This document shows positions 20,371-30,178 of a stretch of DNA of 58,474 nt, piece after piece (position 1 is the first letter of the stretch; every line of letters starts with the position of its first letter). The DNA comes from Candidatus Levybacteria bacterium RIFCSPLOWO2_12_FULL_41_12 (GTDB taxonomy: Bacteria > Patescibacteriota > Microgenomatia > Levybacterales > UBA12049): assembly GCA_001784155.1 (NCBI GenBank), contig MFPL01000007.1, positions 103,896 to 162,369 of the forward strand. The letters run 5' to 3'. The notes below the pieces were generated by a model that was given only the letters and a program-made list of their open reading frames with translations, did not search any database and had not been told where the DNA came from. The translations under genes and the position numbers were made by a program.

Positions 20371-23300
20371 TTATATCGGAGATATCTTTTCAGCTATAAC
20401 AATAGGTCTCTCGTTTTTGGTATCTATGCGTCCTTCTATTACTACAACCTGGTCTTTTAAAAGGAGTGACTTATATTTTTCGTAAATTTTAGGAAAAACA
20501 ATGCTTTCAACCATTAACCCTTTTTCGTCCCCGATCGTTATAAAAGCCATCTCGCTGCCTGTTTTTTTTGTAAAGATTTTTCTGTAGTTTTCAATAATTC
20601 CACCAACTACTACTCTTTGTCCTTCAGCCTCATCAGCCAAAATATCTAGTTCGTGGGTGATAACCGTTTTGAGTGCTACAAGGTTATCCATCTGTGGATG
20701 AGATGTAAGATATATTCCTAAAAATTCTTTTTCAAAAGCCAGCTTCTCATTTTCTGAGAAATCCTCTACACTCCTTGCTTCTCTTTCAGCTTCTGTCTCA
20801 ATCGGCTCTCCAAAAAGACTTGTCTGGCCTTCATTCTTATCCTTTTTTTCCTTGGTAGCTTTATCCATAATATCTTGATAGTTAATAAGAAGATTAGCTC
20901 TGTTTCCAAACGAATCCATCGCCCCGGCTTTTATAAGACTTTCCACAGTTTTTTTGTTAATTACGCTCAGATCTGCGCGAGAAATAAAATCAGGAAAATC
21001 CATGAATAGACCCTTTACCTTTGTATCTATTATGTTTTTGATTGCAGCAAAGCCTAGGTTTTTGATCGCAGAAAGCCCAAACCTGATTTCGCTATTGCTC
21101 TCGATCCTGAAATCGCTTCCTGAGGTATTTATATCCGGTGGTAGAACTTTTAACCCGAGCCTTCTGCACTCGGCTACAGCTTGAGCTACCTTCTCATTCT
21201 TTATTGGGCCGGATGCTCCGCGCGATTCAGCAGTAAGAAGGGCGGTCATGAACTCCACTGAGTAATTTGCTTTTAGGTAAGCTGTTCTGTAAGCAATAGT
21301 AGCGTAGCATGCAGCATGCGCTTTATTAAATCCGTATCCTGCAAAAGGAGCAATTAGATCATAAATTTTCTCGGCTTTTTCAGAAGAAAGGCCGTTACTT
21401 ACAGCGCCTTTTAGAAATTGCTCTTTTTGTTTTTTCATTTCCGAAGGAATTTTTTTACCTATCGCTTTTCGAAACTTATCAGCATCAAGCCAGGAGTATC
21501 CAGCGATCGCTATGGTAGTTAGAAGAACGTCGTCCTGGAATGTAATAATTCCATAAGACTGAGATAGTATATCTACAAGTCTTGGATCGGGGTATTTTAT
21601 AAGCTTAGGATTTCTTTTTCTCGCAATAAACTCCGGAATATTTGCCATAGGGCCAGGTCTATATAAAGCTACCATTGCCATAAGATCAAAAATTGAAGTC
21701 GGTTTAAGATCTTTTATGTATCTCCTCATTCCGGCAGACTCGAGCTGAAAAATACCAGTTGTCTCTGCTTCTGAAAGAAGGTCATAGGTTTTTTTATCAT
21801 CTAAAGGTACTTTTGATAAATCAATTTCGGAATTTCTGGTTTCCTTAACGAATCGTAATGCTTCCTCGATGATGGTTAAATTCCTAAGACCTAAAAGGTC
21901 CATTTTGAGAAGTCCTACGCCATCGTAATCAGCTCCGATTGTGTACATATCATACTGAGTAACGATTTTTTCTCCGTTTGATTCTCTTTGAAGAGGCGTA
22001 TAATCTGTGAGTGGCTTATCAGCAATTACTACTCCCGCGGCGTGCGTTGAAGCGTGTCGGACTACGCCCTCAACCTTTCTTGCGAGATCCAAAACTTTTT
22101 TTGTGTCAGGTTCTGTAGAATAAGATATTTTTAGCTCTGGGCTTTGTTCTAGGGCACTGTCAATGGTCATCGCGTGTCCTTGCCATCCAGGCGGAATTAG
22201 TTTGGCAATTCTGTCGGGTAGGGAATAGGGATACCCCATGACTCTCCCAGTGTCTCTTACTGAACCTCGTGCTTCCATTGTTCCAAATGTTATAATTTGC
22301 GCAACTTTATCTCTGCCATATTTCTCTGTAACGTATTCTATTACCTCGTCCCGCCTAGTGTCTGCGAAATCTAGATCTATATCGGGCGCAGAAGGTCTTT
22401 CCGGGTTAAGGAATCTTTCAAAAGGTAATTTAAAGAAGAAGGGATCAATGTCTGTAATTCCCAGTGAGTAAGAAACAACCGATCCCGCGGCAGATCCCCT
22501 TCCCGGTCCTACAGAGATGCCTTGGCTTTTAGCCCAGTTCACAAAATCTGCGACTATAAGAAAGTAAGTCTCGTATTTTTTTCCCAGTATTACTGAAAGT
22601 TCATGATCCGCTCTTTCCTTTATTTCGGGTGTTATCTTTAAGTAGCGCACTTTTAAGCCCTTGTCTACAAGGTCTTTAAGAAAAGCAGAAGTTGTTTTCC
22701 CCTTTGGTACTTCAAAGTTAGGCATTATCCATTTCCCTAGATTTATCTCGACATTACACATCTCCGCAATTTTGACCGTGTTTTCTATGGCTTCGGGATA
22801 CTGTATAAAAAGACCCTTCATCTCTTCAGGGGACTTAATATAAAAATCTGGCGAGTCTATCATAGATAGCCTTCTATTGGGTGTATCCAGCGTTGTCTGG
22901 GTCTGGATACAAAGTAAAGCCTCCTGTGCTTCTGCGTCGGTTTTGTTTACATAATGATTGTCGTTAGTTGCTACCAGGGGAATACCGAGTTTTTTGGACA
23001 GATCAATTAGTTTCTCGTTTACGTTGTCTTGGTCTTTAACATTTAGATGTTTTTGAAGTTCCAGATAAAAATGGCCGGGTCCAAAAACCCCGGTTAATTC
23101 CTTTGCCCTTCTTATCGCCGTCTCTTCTTGATTTTGGAGAAGGGGATCTGATATATATCCGTTAACACAAGAGCTTAAGCATATTAACCCTTCGCTATTT
23201 TGCTTGAGAAGCTCTATATCACTTCGCGGTTTGTAGTAGTAGCCCTCGAGGTTTGATATAGAAATAATTTTCATTAGGTTTTTGTATCCTATTTCATCTT

Positions 23301-23580
23301 TTGCGAGTAAGATCAAATGATTTGAGTCTGAATCAATCCCTGGCTCTTTATCTGTTCTCGTCCTTTTGCTCATGTATATCTCGCAACCTATAATAGGCTT
23401 TATTCCTTCTTCGCGGCATTTCTTATAAAACTTTATCGCGCCGTACATATTGCCGTGGTCTGTTATAGCGATTGAATTCATTTTCAGTTCTTTTGCACGC
23501 AAAACCATCTCGTCAATTTTTGACAATCCGTCTAGAAGCGAATACTCACTATGATTATGAAGATGTACAAAATCCGCCAT
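20371..23580 (-). CDS. dnaE: DNA polymerase III alpha subunit
   Basis: 1069 aa replicative polymerase. Order of parts: PHP domain (FVHLHNHSEYSLLDG, AITDHGNMYGAI), palm with GPGRGSAAGSVVSY and the catalytic Asp pair in APDIDLDFADTRRDEVI, fingers (HAAGVVIADKPLTDYTPL), the helix-hairpin-helix region (KKTVESLIKAGAMDSFG), and a C-terminal OB fold (VVVGGIIENYRKIFTKKTGSEMAF). Somewhat shorter than the E. coli enzyme (1160 aa), mainly at the C terminus. Its ATG directly follows the GGDEF gene stop, and it is the last gene of the polX-dnaE run. Confidence 0.97.
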   Translation of the reverse strand: MADFVHLHNHSEYSLLDGLSKIDEMVLRAKELKMNSIAITDHGNMYGAIKFYKKCREEGIKPIIGCEIYMSKRTRTDKEPGIDSDSNHLILLAKDEIGYKNLMKIISISNLEGYYYKPRSDIELLKQNSEGLICLSSCVNGYISDPLLQNQEETAIRRAKELTGVFGPGHFYLELQKHLNVKDQDNVNEKLIDLSKKLGIPLVATNDNHYVNKTDAEAQEALLCIQTQTTLDTPNRRLSMIDSPDFYIKSPEEMKGLFIQYPEAIENTVKIAEMCNVEINLGKWIMPNFEVPKGKTTSAFLKDLVDKGLKVRYLKITPEIKERADHELSVILGKKYETYFLIVADFVNWAKSQGISVGPGRGSAAGSVVSYSLGITDIDPFFFKLPFERFLNPERPSAPDIDLDFADTRRDEVIEYVTEKYGRDKVAQIITFGTMEARGSVRDTGRVMGYPYSLPDRIAKLIPPGWQGHAMTIDSALEQSPELKISYSTEPDTKKVLDLARKVEGVVRHASTHAAGVVIADKPLTDYTPLQRESNGEKIVTQYDMYTIGADYDGVGLLKMDLLGLRNLTIIEEALRFVKETRNSEIDLSKVPLDDKKTYDLLSEAETTGIFQLESAGMRRYIKDLKPTSIFDLMAMVALYRPGPMANIPEFIARKRNPKLIKYPDPRLVDILSQSYGIITFQDDVLLTTIAIAGYSWLDADKFRKAIGKKIPSEMKKQKEQFLKGAVSNGLSSEKAEKIYDLIAPFAGYGFNKAHAACYATIAYRTAYLKANYSVEFMTALLTAESRGASGPIKNEKVAQAVAECRRLGLKVLPPDINTSGSDFRIESNSEIRFGLSAIKNLGFAAIKNIIDTKVKGLFMDFPDFISRADLSVINKKTVESLIKAGAMDSFGNRANLLINYQDIMDKATKEKKDKNEGQTSLFGEPIETEAEREARSVEDFSENEKLAFEKEFLGIYLTSHPQMDNLVALKTVITHELDILADEAEGQRVVVGGIIENYRKIFTKKTGSEMAFITIGDEKGLMVESIVFPKIYEKYKSLLLKDQVVVIEGRIDTKNERPIVIAEKISPI

Positions 23581-24210
23581 TTATGCAGCAGGTTTTACTA
23601 ATTGGTTTGTGATTCTTCCTCCTGTTGTTTTCGTTTCTTTTAGTGTTTGTGTAAGATCTATTCTTGTTTGCTCTACGTTAGCCCTGTTGATATGCATCGC
23701 ACTCGCTGTGACTGTATATCTATCGCCGTTTATCATTTCGGTAAATCTTCCCCACCAAGGTGATAAGACTTCTTCGGAAGAACCGGTGAAGAGGATTGCA
23801 AATTCGTCGCCGCCATATCTCGCTACGAAATCCGTTTCGCGGATTGTTTCTTCTATAGCGTGAGCAACTGTTCTCAGGGCTTTATCTCCTTCAGGATAGC
23901 TGATCTCGTTTATTTTCTTTAAATCATTTAAGTCTACAAGGCAAAAAGTAAGCGGAGTTCCAAATCTTTCCGAGCGCGCAAGTTCTTCTTCTAATCTTTC
24001 TTCGAATCGTCTTCTTACGGGGAGGCCTGTTACGGCATCGTAGTCCATCTTATACATTTCTTTAGCAAATTTGCCCCTAGCTTTGCGAAATCTCGTACCT
24101 GATTTTATTCCTGAGGTTTCCAGGTTTTCTTGAGCTTTTTGCCTAAGAGGTAGGTATTTCTGCCTTAGTTTTGTTAGTTTGGAGATGTTCTCTCCTGAGT
24201 CTTCAGCCAT
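23581..24210 (-). CDS. Soluble GGDEF-domain protein (putative diguanylate cyclase)
   Basis: 209 aa with no membrane segment. After a basic helical N terminus (residues 10-50) comes a GGDEF domain: DAVTGLPVRRRF, LVDLNDLKKINE, and RYGGDEFAIL with the signature at 133-137. An RxxD I-site (R124-D127) lies exactly five residues before it, as in feedback-inhibited cyclases. Deviations: the usual GHxxGD is YPEGD, and the final AD-ALYxAK-GRN segment is not recognisable, so activity is uncertain. It is sandwiched between gatB (TAATG overlap) and dnaE with no gap. Confidence 0.75.
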   Translation of the reverse strand: MAEDSGENISKLTKLRQKYLPLRQKAQENLETSGIKSGTRFRKARGKFAKEMYKMDYDAVTGLPVRRRFEERLEEELARSERFGTPLTFCLVDLNDLKKINEISYPEGDKALRTVAHAIEETIRETDFVARYGGDEFAILFTGSSEEVLSPWWGRFTEMINGDRYTVTASAMHINRANVEQTRIDLTQTLKETKTTGGRITNQLVKPAA

Positions 24211-25529
24211 TATTTTATTTTCGCGAGTAAACTCGCCTTAACTTTGTCTGCGTCAATTTTTTCGGGGAATTGGCGCATAACCTGTCCTACTAAAAACATT
24301 ATAGCGTTTTCTTTGCCTTTTTTGTAGTCCTCAACTGCTTTTTTATTTTGTTTTAGTACATTATTAATTATCCTATTTAAGTCGTCATCTGAAAGGCTTG
24401 TCGTTTGGTTTGATACTGTGATTTGTTCTACTAACTCCTCAGGGGATACATTCTCTGGATCGACAGCCTTATTTATTAGAGCATTTGCTATTTGTTTAGG
24501 TAGAATGCCTTTTTTGCTACCAATTTCAACTGATTTTTCAAAATAGCTAGATAAAGCGTTGTCTCTTGTTAATATTTCCGAATCATAATCATTAAGGGAA
24601 TAGTCTTTTTTAAACCTTGCCACTTTTACGTGGGGAAGTTCTGGTATCTGTTTTTTTAGCTCTTCAATATAATCTGCAGTCCATCTAAAAGGAGGAATAT
24701 CAGGATCCGGAAAGTATCTATAGTCTGATGCTTCCTCTTTAGTTCTTTGGGATACAGTAGAATTGGAGGCCTCTACAAAGCCTCTGGTCTCCTGAGCCGG
24801 TGTCTCGCCTTTTTCCAATATTTCCTCCTGCCTATTTAATTCGTATTCAATAGCTTTGCTGACGAATTTAAACGAATTGATATTTTTTATCTCCACCTTA
24901 TATTTAGGTAAATCCGAAGATCCAACGGGTCGTAGGGATATGTTTGGTTCAAGCCTCATGTCTCCTCTTTCCATGTCTGCGTTCGAGACCCCCAGATACC
25001 TTACTATCTGTTGAAGCTTTTTTAGGTATTCAACTACATCTTCAGAGCTTTTGAAGTGCGGCTCAGTCACTATTTCCACGAGTGGAACTCCTGACCTGTT
25101 AAAATCTATTAGCGTAACTTTCTCATCGCCTATTGTTTCGTGTAACAATTTTCCCGTATCTTCTTCCATGTGGACTCTTGTTAATCCAATTTTCTTTCCG
25201 TTTGAAAGCTCGATAGAACCTTTTTTACAAAAAGGTTCATCGTACTGAGATATCTGATAGCCCTTTGCGAGATCAGGGTAGAAGTAATTTTTTCGATCAA
25301 ATTTTGAATAAAGAGGTATCTCGCAATTTAGCGCAAGACCGATCATTATGCACCACTCTATGGCTGTTCTGTTTGGTACTGGAAGTGCTCCCGGAAGCCC
25401 AAGACAGACAGGGCATGTGTGGGTATTGGGTTCTTTTCCGAAGTAGTCAGCAGTACAGCTACAAAACATCTTCGATTTTGTTTTAAGTTCGACATGGACT
25501 TCAAGACCTATTACTGCTTCGTATTTCAT
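24210..25529 (-). CDS. gatB: Asp-tRNA(Asn)/Glu-tRNA(Gln) amidotransferase subunit B
   Basis: 439 aa, slightly shorter than usual. Family motifs: YEAVIGLEVHVELKTKSKMFC, the zinc ligands CSCTADYFGKEPNTHTCPVCLGLPG, DLAKGYQISQYDEP, and RMHMEEDTGKL-like VHMEEDTGKLLHE. The C-terminal tRNA-binding tail (KKAVEDYKKGKENAIMFLVGQVMRQ) is present. GatB phosphorylates the mischarged Glu or Asp; GatA provides ammonia. It overlaps gatA by four bases. Confidence 0.97.
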   Translation of the reverse strand: MKYEAVIGLEVHVELKTKSKMFCSCTADYFGKEPNTHTCPVCLGLPGALPVPNRTAIEWCIMIGLALNCEIPLYSKFDRKNYFYPDLAKGYQISQYDEPFCKKGSIELSNGKKIGLTRVHMEEDTGKLLHETIGDEKVTLIDFNRSGVPLVEIVTEPHFKSSEDVVEYLKKLQQIVRYLGVSNADMERGDMRLEPNISLRPVGSSDLPKYKVEIKNINSFKFVSKAIEYELNRQEEILEKGETPAQETRGFVEASNSTVSQRTKEEASDYRYFPDPDIPPFRWTADYIEELKKQIPELPHVKVARFKKDYSLNDYDSEILTRDNALSSYFEKSVEIGSKKGILPKQIANALINKAVDPENVSPEELVEQITVSNQTTSLSDDDLNRIINNVLKQNKKAVEDYKKGKENAIMFLVGQVMRQFPEKIDADKVKASLLAKIK

Positions 25530-26965
25530 AAATTTGGTTTACCCTTTGAAACTTCAGTGAAGGAGGGCTCATTCTTTCTCCACGCTGCATTTTGCGTGTT
25601 TTCCTCAAATGATTTGGCAAATCCTAAAATAGCGTTTTCCTGAAATTGCGGTCCGATTATCTGTGCGCCTATAGGAAGACCAGAGCTTGAAAAACCTACC
25701 GGGATATTTATTCCTGAAAGTCCTGCAATTGATGATGGTTCTACTAAAACATCAGCAAGCTCACCAAACATTGAAGAATCTTTAGTAGATCCTACTGGTA
25801 GGGGAAGTGAAGGGCTTGTGGGCGCAATTATCACATCAACTTTTTCAAAAGCTTTACGGAAATCCTCAATAATTATCGCTCTCACCTTCTGAGCTTTGTT
25901 GTAATATTGGTCGTAGTAACCGGAAGATAACGCATAAGTTCCTAGCATTATTCTCCTTTTTGCTTCCTCTCCGAAATAGCTCCTATCTTTTCCGAATCGT
26001 ATCCCATCGTATCTGGCAAGATTTGAAGAAACTTCAGATCTCTGAATAATCGTATATACGTCAATTGCATAATTTGGATCAAAAAGTTCTAGCTCTTTGA
26101 TTTCGGCACCCAACTCTTTGAACGTCTTAACTGCGTTTTTGACACCGGACTCAACTTCTGGATCGATGCCGTTAATAAAATATTGTGGTGAGACCCCAAT
26201 CCTTAAGCCCTTAATGTCTGACTCGATTTTCAACTTAAGCTTTAGTGGGGAAGTAGTAGCATCTTTTGGATCCTTTCCAGCTAAAACACTTAGAATAAGA
26301 GCAGAATCTTCAACGGTTTTAGTTATGGGACCGGCTGAATCCAGGGACGATCCCATTGCCACTATGCCATATCGTGAAACTCTGCCGTATGTTGGCTTAA
26401 GTCCCACTACACCGCACCACGAAGCCGGTTGCCTGATGGATCCTGCAGTTTCAGATCCTATTGCAGCAATTGTCTGATGCGCAGCTACTGCCGCAGCAGA
26501 ACCGCCAGAAGATCCCCCTGGAAGCTTGGATATATCCCATGGATTTCTGGTTGCACCGTAATCCGAAGTTTCAGTCGAAGATCCATGTGCCCATGCGTCC
26601 ATGTTGGTTTTTCCAAGTATTACCATTCCCGCATCTTTTAATTTGAGAACCACTGTAGCATCGTATGTGGGCATAAATTCATCTAAAATCTTACTTGATG
26701 CTGTGGTTCTGATGCCTTTCGTGAGGAAGTTGTCTTTTATTGCCAGGGGAATTCCCTGTAGCGGTGCATCTTCGCCCTTTGAGATCTTTTCGTCAGCGTT
26801 TTTAGCATCCCTTAGCGCTTCCTCCTCGCTAACTGTTACGAACGAATGGAGTTTCTCGTCGGTCTTTCTTATTGCGTCTAAGCACGCTTTTGTGACCTCA
26901 AGAGAGGAGAACCTTTTTTCTTTTAGACCGTTTTTTACTTGCTTTACAGATAGTCTATTTAGCAT
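25526..26965 (-). CDS. gatA: Asp-tRNA(Asn)/Glu-tRNA(Gln) amidotransferase subunit A
   Basis: 479 aa amidase. The Ser-cisSer-Lys triad is visible: Lys in LAIKDNFLTKG, the cis-Ser in LPGGSSGGSAAAVAA, and the nucleophile Ser in IGSETAGSIRQPASWCG. TNMDAWAHGSSTETSDYG is also typical. It releases ammonia from glutamine for GatB. It overlaps gatC by 11 bases and gatB by 4. Confidence 0.97.
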   Translation of the reverse strand: MLNRLSVKQVKNGLKEKRFSSLEVTKACLDAIRKTDEKLHSFVTVSEEEALRDAKNADEKISKGEDAPLQGIPLAIKDNFLTKGIRTTASSKILDEFMPTYDATVVLKLKDAGMVILGKTNMDAWAHGSSTETSDYGATRNPWDISKLPGGSSGGSAAAVAAHQTIAAIGSETAGSIRQPASWCGVVGLKPTYGRVSRYGIVAMGSSLDSAGPITKTVEDSALILSVLAGKDPKDATTSPLKLKLKIESDIKGLRIGVSPQYFINGIDPEVESGVKNAVKTFKELGAEIKELELFDPNYAIDVYTIIQRSEVSSNLARYDGIRFGKDRSYFGEEAKRRIMLGTYALSSGYYDQYYNKAQKVRAIIIEDFRKAFEKVDVIIAPTSPSLPLPVGSTKDSSMFGELADVLVEPSSIAGLSGINIPVGFSSSGLPIGAQIIGPQFQENAILGFAKSFEENTQNAAWRKNEPSFTEVSKGKPNL

Positions 26966-27239
26966 CCAAAATTCCTTTTACTTTAAAAAAACCTCTGTGC
27001 GTTGATTTAGTATTCCTAAGAGCTTCTTCTTGAGAAAGTGAGGGTTCTACTATGTCTTCCCGGGTAATATTGGTGAGGCCTGTAACGTTATCTGCGGGCT
27101 TAACTTCAGTTGTATCTACTTCATTAAGGTTTTCAATATATGTTAAGGTTTCTTCTAGCTGTTTTTCAAATTTCTTTTCCTCATCAATAGATACTGGAAG
27201 ATTGGCAAGTCTCGCTACGTTTTTTACGTTTATTTTCAT
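26955..27239 (-). CDS. gatC: Asp-tRNA(Asn)/Glu-tRNA(Gln) amidotransferase subunit C
   Basis: 94 aa. NVKNVARLANLPVSIDEEKKFEKQLEETLTYIENL is the typical N-terminal helix pair, and the tail EALRNTKSTHRGFFKVKGIL wraps GatA. The start was set at ATG 27239, because the longer frame to 27290 would run into the gatD coding end. It lies seven bases after gatD. Confidence 0.93.
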   Translation of the reverse strand: MKINVKNVARLANLPVSIDEEKKFEKQLEETLTYIENLNEVDTTEVKPADNVTGLTNITREDIVEPSLSQEEALRNTKSTHRGFFKVKGILDAK

Positions 27240-27246
27240 TAGCCAA

Positions 27247-28005
27247 TTATATTTCAATTCCCATTCTTTTGGCAATTGCCTTATGGGCATTTAATTCCAC
27301 CGTATCATCAAGTAACGGTAGAATAGCCGATCTATCTTTCATTTGCAGGGCACACTTAATAAGATAATCCGCAAGATGTGGATTTTTAGGAAGAATAGGA
27401 CCGTGCATGTATGTGCCAATACTGTTCTTGTAAAACGCACCCTCTGTAAGATCCTCGCCATTGTTTCCGTGACCGTTGAGAACTTTAGCTAAGGATTTAA
27501 CTTTTTTTCCCAGATATGTTCTGCCTCCATGATTCTCAAAACCCACAAGAGTTGTGAGCGGTGAATCAATTGACATACTTATTCGGGTCGTCAGGTTGCC
27601 TATTAAGCGTTTGCTTTTCTCGCCGGGGTTCACGGTATGCAAATCAAATATTTTTAGTCCTTCAATAATTTTCCCATCGGCATCTTTATAGTAATTACCT
27701 AAAAACTGGTAAGCACCACAAACATAAAGTCCGGGAACACCGGCTTCGATGATGGAGCTAAGGGCTTTCCGTTTTGGTAAAAGATCATCTGATACTATTT
27801 TTTGCTGAAGATCTTGAGCGCCGCCCATCATTAAAATGTCACAATTATATAACTCCTTTTCTGAAAACCCCAGCTCGAGAAGCTTAACTTCGGCTTTTAA
27901 GCCGCGCCACGTGCATCTTTTCTGAAGCACGAGAATGTTCCCGCGATCTCCGTAGATATTCATGAATTCAGGATAAAGCCATCCTATTGTAATTTTGTGT
28001 TTCAT
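27247..28005 (-). CDS. gatD: Lipid II isoglutaminyl synthase, glutaminase subunit
   Basis: 252 aa class I glutamine amidotransferase of the CobB/CobQ type. The nucleophile Cys lies in GLYVCGAYQFLGNYY and the catalytic His in IGTYMHGPILPKNPHLADY. NIYGDRGNILVLQKR at the N terminus is characteristic of GatD. With MurT it amidates the alpha-carboxyl of D-Glu in the peptidoglycan stem peptide. The start overlaps the murT stop by four bases, so the pair is coupled. Confidence 0.93.
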   Translation of the reverse strand: MKHKITIGWLYPEFMNIYGDRGNILVLQKRCTWRGLKAEVKLLELGFSEKELYNCDILMMGGAQDLQQKIVSDDLLPKRKALSSIIEAGVPGLYVCGAYQFLGNYYKDADGKIIEGLKIFDLHTVNPGEKSKRLIGNLTTRISMSIDSPLTTLVGFENHGGRTYLGKKVKSLAKVLNGHGNNGEDLTEGAFYKNSIGTYMHGPILPKNPHLADYLIKCALQMKDRSAILPLLDDTVELNAHKAIAKRMGIEI

Positions 28006-29288
28006 AAGATTTTTTTGCCTGTTAGAATCTTTCTTGTTTCAAGCATTGCTGAATAGTTAGGTAAGATGAAAAGAGTGTTTCCTGGGCGAGTATTTTCTAG
28101 AGAGTTCTTAATAGCATCGTCAAGATTTGGAAAAGAAATAATTTTTTTAAAACCAGCATATTTAAGTCTAAGGCTCATGTCCCAAAGCCGGTCTCCGGAA
28201 ACAGAGATGACAGTATTTTTTGAAAGATGGTTTTCAAAGTTCACGTCCCATATCCAAGACACATCAAGCCCGTCTGGTACTCTATCGTTAAGAATTATGA
28301 GAACATCGGTAGCTTTATGGGTATTTAATATACTCAATGTTTCGTTAAGACTTGTTGGGTTTTTAGAGAGATAAATTTGAACACTTTTATTATCCACGAT
28401 TAGTTTTTCTTGTCTGCCAAACGCAGGCTCAAAGCGTGTAAGGGATTTATTTAAGGACGACTGTGGTATCCTAAGAACTTTTGCCAACAGGGAGGCTGCA
28501 TTTACATTATACTTGTTATGTAGTCCTTCAAGGGGATAATGCGAAGACGCGCTTAGCTGAGGCGTTTTTCTCTTTAGTCCGCAGCCGGTACAGCTCCATA
28601 TTCCCAGGTGGGAATAGAAGACTTGAGAAAATGTAAGCTTGCTACTGCATTTTGGACAAAAAATCGAGTCTGCGCCGTGAGCAATGCTTGAGCCAGAGAG
28701 CGGAGATTTTATTCCAAAGAAGTAAGTTTTGGCCCTGGTATCTTCTGAAAAAAAAGAAATCTGAGGATCGTCTGCGTTTAGGATTAGCGTAGACTTTTCA
28801 AGGAGACCATAAATGCCCTTTTTCCACTTCTTCGCTATGGAATCAAGCTCTCCATATCTATCCAGTTGGTCTCGGAAAAGGTTTAGAAGAACTAGATAAT
28901 CGGGATTAATCTGTTCGAGTAGATTTGGAAGCGTGTTTTCATCACTCTCGAATAGGAGGAAGTCGAAAGGGAGTCTACCACCCAGGCTTATTCCCTCAAG
29001 AAGTGTAGACGCAATTCCGTTTTCCAAATTTGCGCCTGATTTGTTGTGTAATGTTTTGTAACCTGCTCCTTCCAATATCGTCTGAATAAGTAAAGACGTT
29101 GTTGTCTTTCCATTAGTGCCTGCAATAATTATGATCTTAGATTTGCTTTTCCTAAGAACATCGGTTGTAAAGTTTGGGTTTATAGATATGGCTATGTGTC
29201 CCGGCCAAGTAGATCCAGAACCTAAATTAAATAGTCTGCTGAGTTTTAGAATAAGTTTTCCTAAAAAAATTAACAAAAAATTCTTCAT
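28002..29288 (-). CDS. murT: Lipid II isoglutaminyl synthase, Mur ligase-like subunit
   Basis: 428 aa. The Mur-ligase P-loop is IIAGTNGKTTTSLLI. The diagnostic MurT insertion, a four-Cys ribbon (CPKCSSKL and CTGCGLKR), lies mid-protein. The C-terminal domain is the DUF1727-like part (VLIILNDRVPDGLDVSWIWD). The start was set at ATG 29288, one base after htpX; an upstream extension would run into htpX. It implies a peptidoglycan with amidated D-isoglutamine, as in Gram-positive bacteria. Confidence 0.93.
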   Translation of the reverse strand: MKNFLLIFLGKLILKLSRLFNLGSGSTWPGHIAISINPNFTTDVLRKSKSKIIIIAGTNGKTTTSLLIQTILEGAGYKTLHNKSGANLENGIASTLLEGISLGGRLPFDFLLFESDENTLPNLLEQINPDYLVLLNLFRDQLDRYGELDSIAKKWKKGIYGLLEKSTLILNADDPQISFFSEDTRAKTYFFGIKSPLSGSSIAHGADSIFCPKCSSKLTFSQVFYSHLGIWSCTGCGLKRKTPQLSASSHYPLEGLHNKYNVNAASLLAKVLRIPQSSLNKSLTRFEPAFGRQEKLIVDNKSVQIYLSKNPTSLNETLSILNTHKATDVLIILNDRVPDGLDVSWIWDVNFENHLSKNTVISVSGDRLWDMSLRLKYAGFKKIISFPNLDDAIKNSLENTRPGNTLFILPNYSAMLETRKILTGKKIL

Positions 29289-29289
29289 T

Positions 29290-30177
29290 CTACATTGAGC
29301 GGAGAATTTTAATTCTGTCTTCGATTGGAGGGTGAGTGTTGAAAAGGCCTGTGAATAAGTTTTTAACCCTTTTATTATCAAAAGGGTTTTCTATAAATAA
29401 GTGTGCGGTAGCATTGCTGGCAACACGCGGTGCTGTTTTATCATGAGCTAGTTTTTCAAGAGCAGAGGCCAGACCGTCAGGATAACGCGTTAGAAGAACG
29501 CCTGATGCGTCTGCTAAATACTCTCTTTTACGAGATACGGATAGTTGAATTAGAGTTGCAGCAATAGGAGAAAGAATAGCGAGAATAAGAGCAATTACTA
29601 AGAATACGGCATTACCCTTATTGTCATCGGAATTCTTAAAAAAATTTATCCTGATAAAAAGATCTGAGAGAATAGCGATAAAACCGACTAAAATTGCCAC
29701 AACGCCCATAAGCCTTATGTCGTAGTTTTTAATGTGGGAAAGTTCATGCGCGATTACTCCTTCCAGCTCGGCATCTGTAAGTATATTAAGGAGTCCGGTT
29801 GTCGCACAAATTACGGAATGCTTTGGATCGCGTCCTGTTGCAAAAGCGTTCGGGGAAGGGTCATCAATGACATAAATTCTTGGTAAAGGAAGACCTGAGC
29901 CAATCGAAAGATTTTCAACTATTCTATAAAACCTTGGAAAGTCTTTTTTCTCAACAGCTTTTGCTCCGGAAGTAGCAAGCACCAATTTATCGGAGTAAAA
30001 GAAGCTCCCAATACTCATAAGTCCCGCTAAAATAAAAGAAATTCCAACTAAAGAAAGACTATCCAAGCCCCAAGCGCGGCTCATCACGTAAACAACGGTT
30101 GTGATAAACACAACAAAAAGAACCATGATTGACCATGTCTTCCACCTATTGGAAGAAATAGCAGAATAAATGTCCAT
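29290..30177 (-). CDS. htpX: M48 zinc metalloprotease HtpX
   Basis: 295 aa membrane protease. Two N-terminal membrane segments, the zinc site VIAHELSHIKNYD, a further membrane pair, then SRKREYLADASGV with the third zinc-ligand Glu. PSPNAFATGRDP is the family substrate-groove motif. It degrades misfolded membrane proteins. It follows lemA by one base; lemA-htpX pairing is common. Confidence 0.95.
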   Translation of the reverse strand: MDIYSAISSNRWKTWSIMVLFVVFITTVVYVMSRAWGLDSLSLVGISFILAGLMSIGSFFYSDKLVLATSGAKAVEKKDFPRFYRIVENLSIGSGLPLPRIYVIDDPSPNAFATGRDPKHSVICATTGLLNILTDAELEGVIAHELSHIKNYDIRLMGVVAILVGFIAILSDLFIRINFFKNSDDNKGNAVFLVIALILAILSPIAATLIQLSVSRKREYLADASGVLLTRYPDGLASALEKLAHDKTAPRVASNATAHLFIENPFDNKRVKNLFTGLFNTHPPIEDRIKILRSM

Positions 30178-30178
30178 G

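Noticed and set aside
26097-26477. 126-codon plus-strand frame
   Set aside because: It is antisense to gatA, which shows every catalytic motif.
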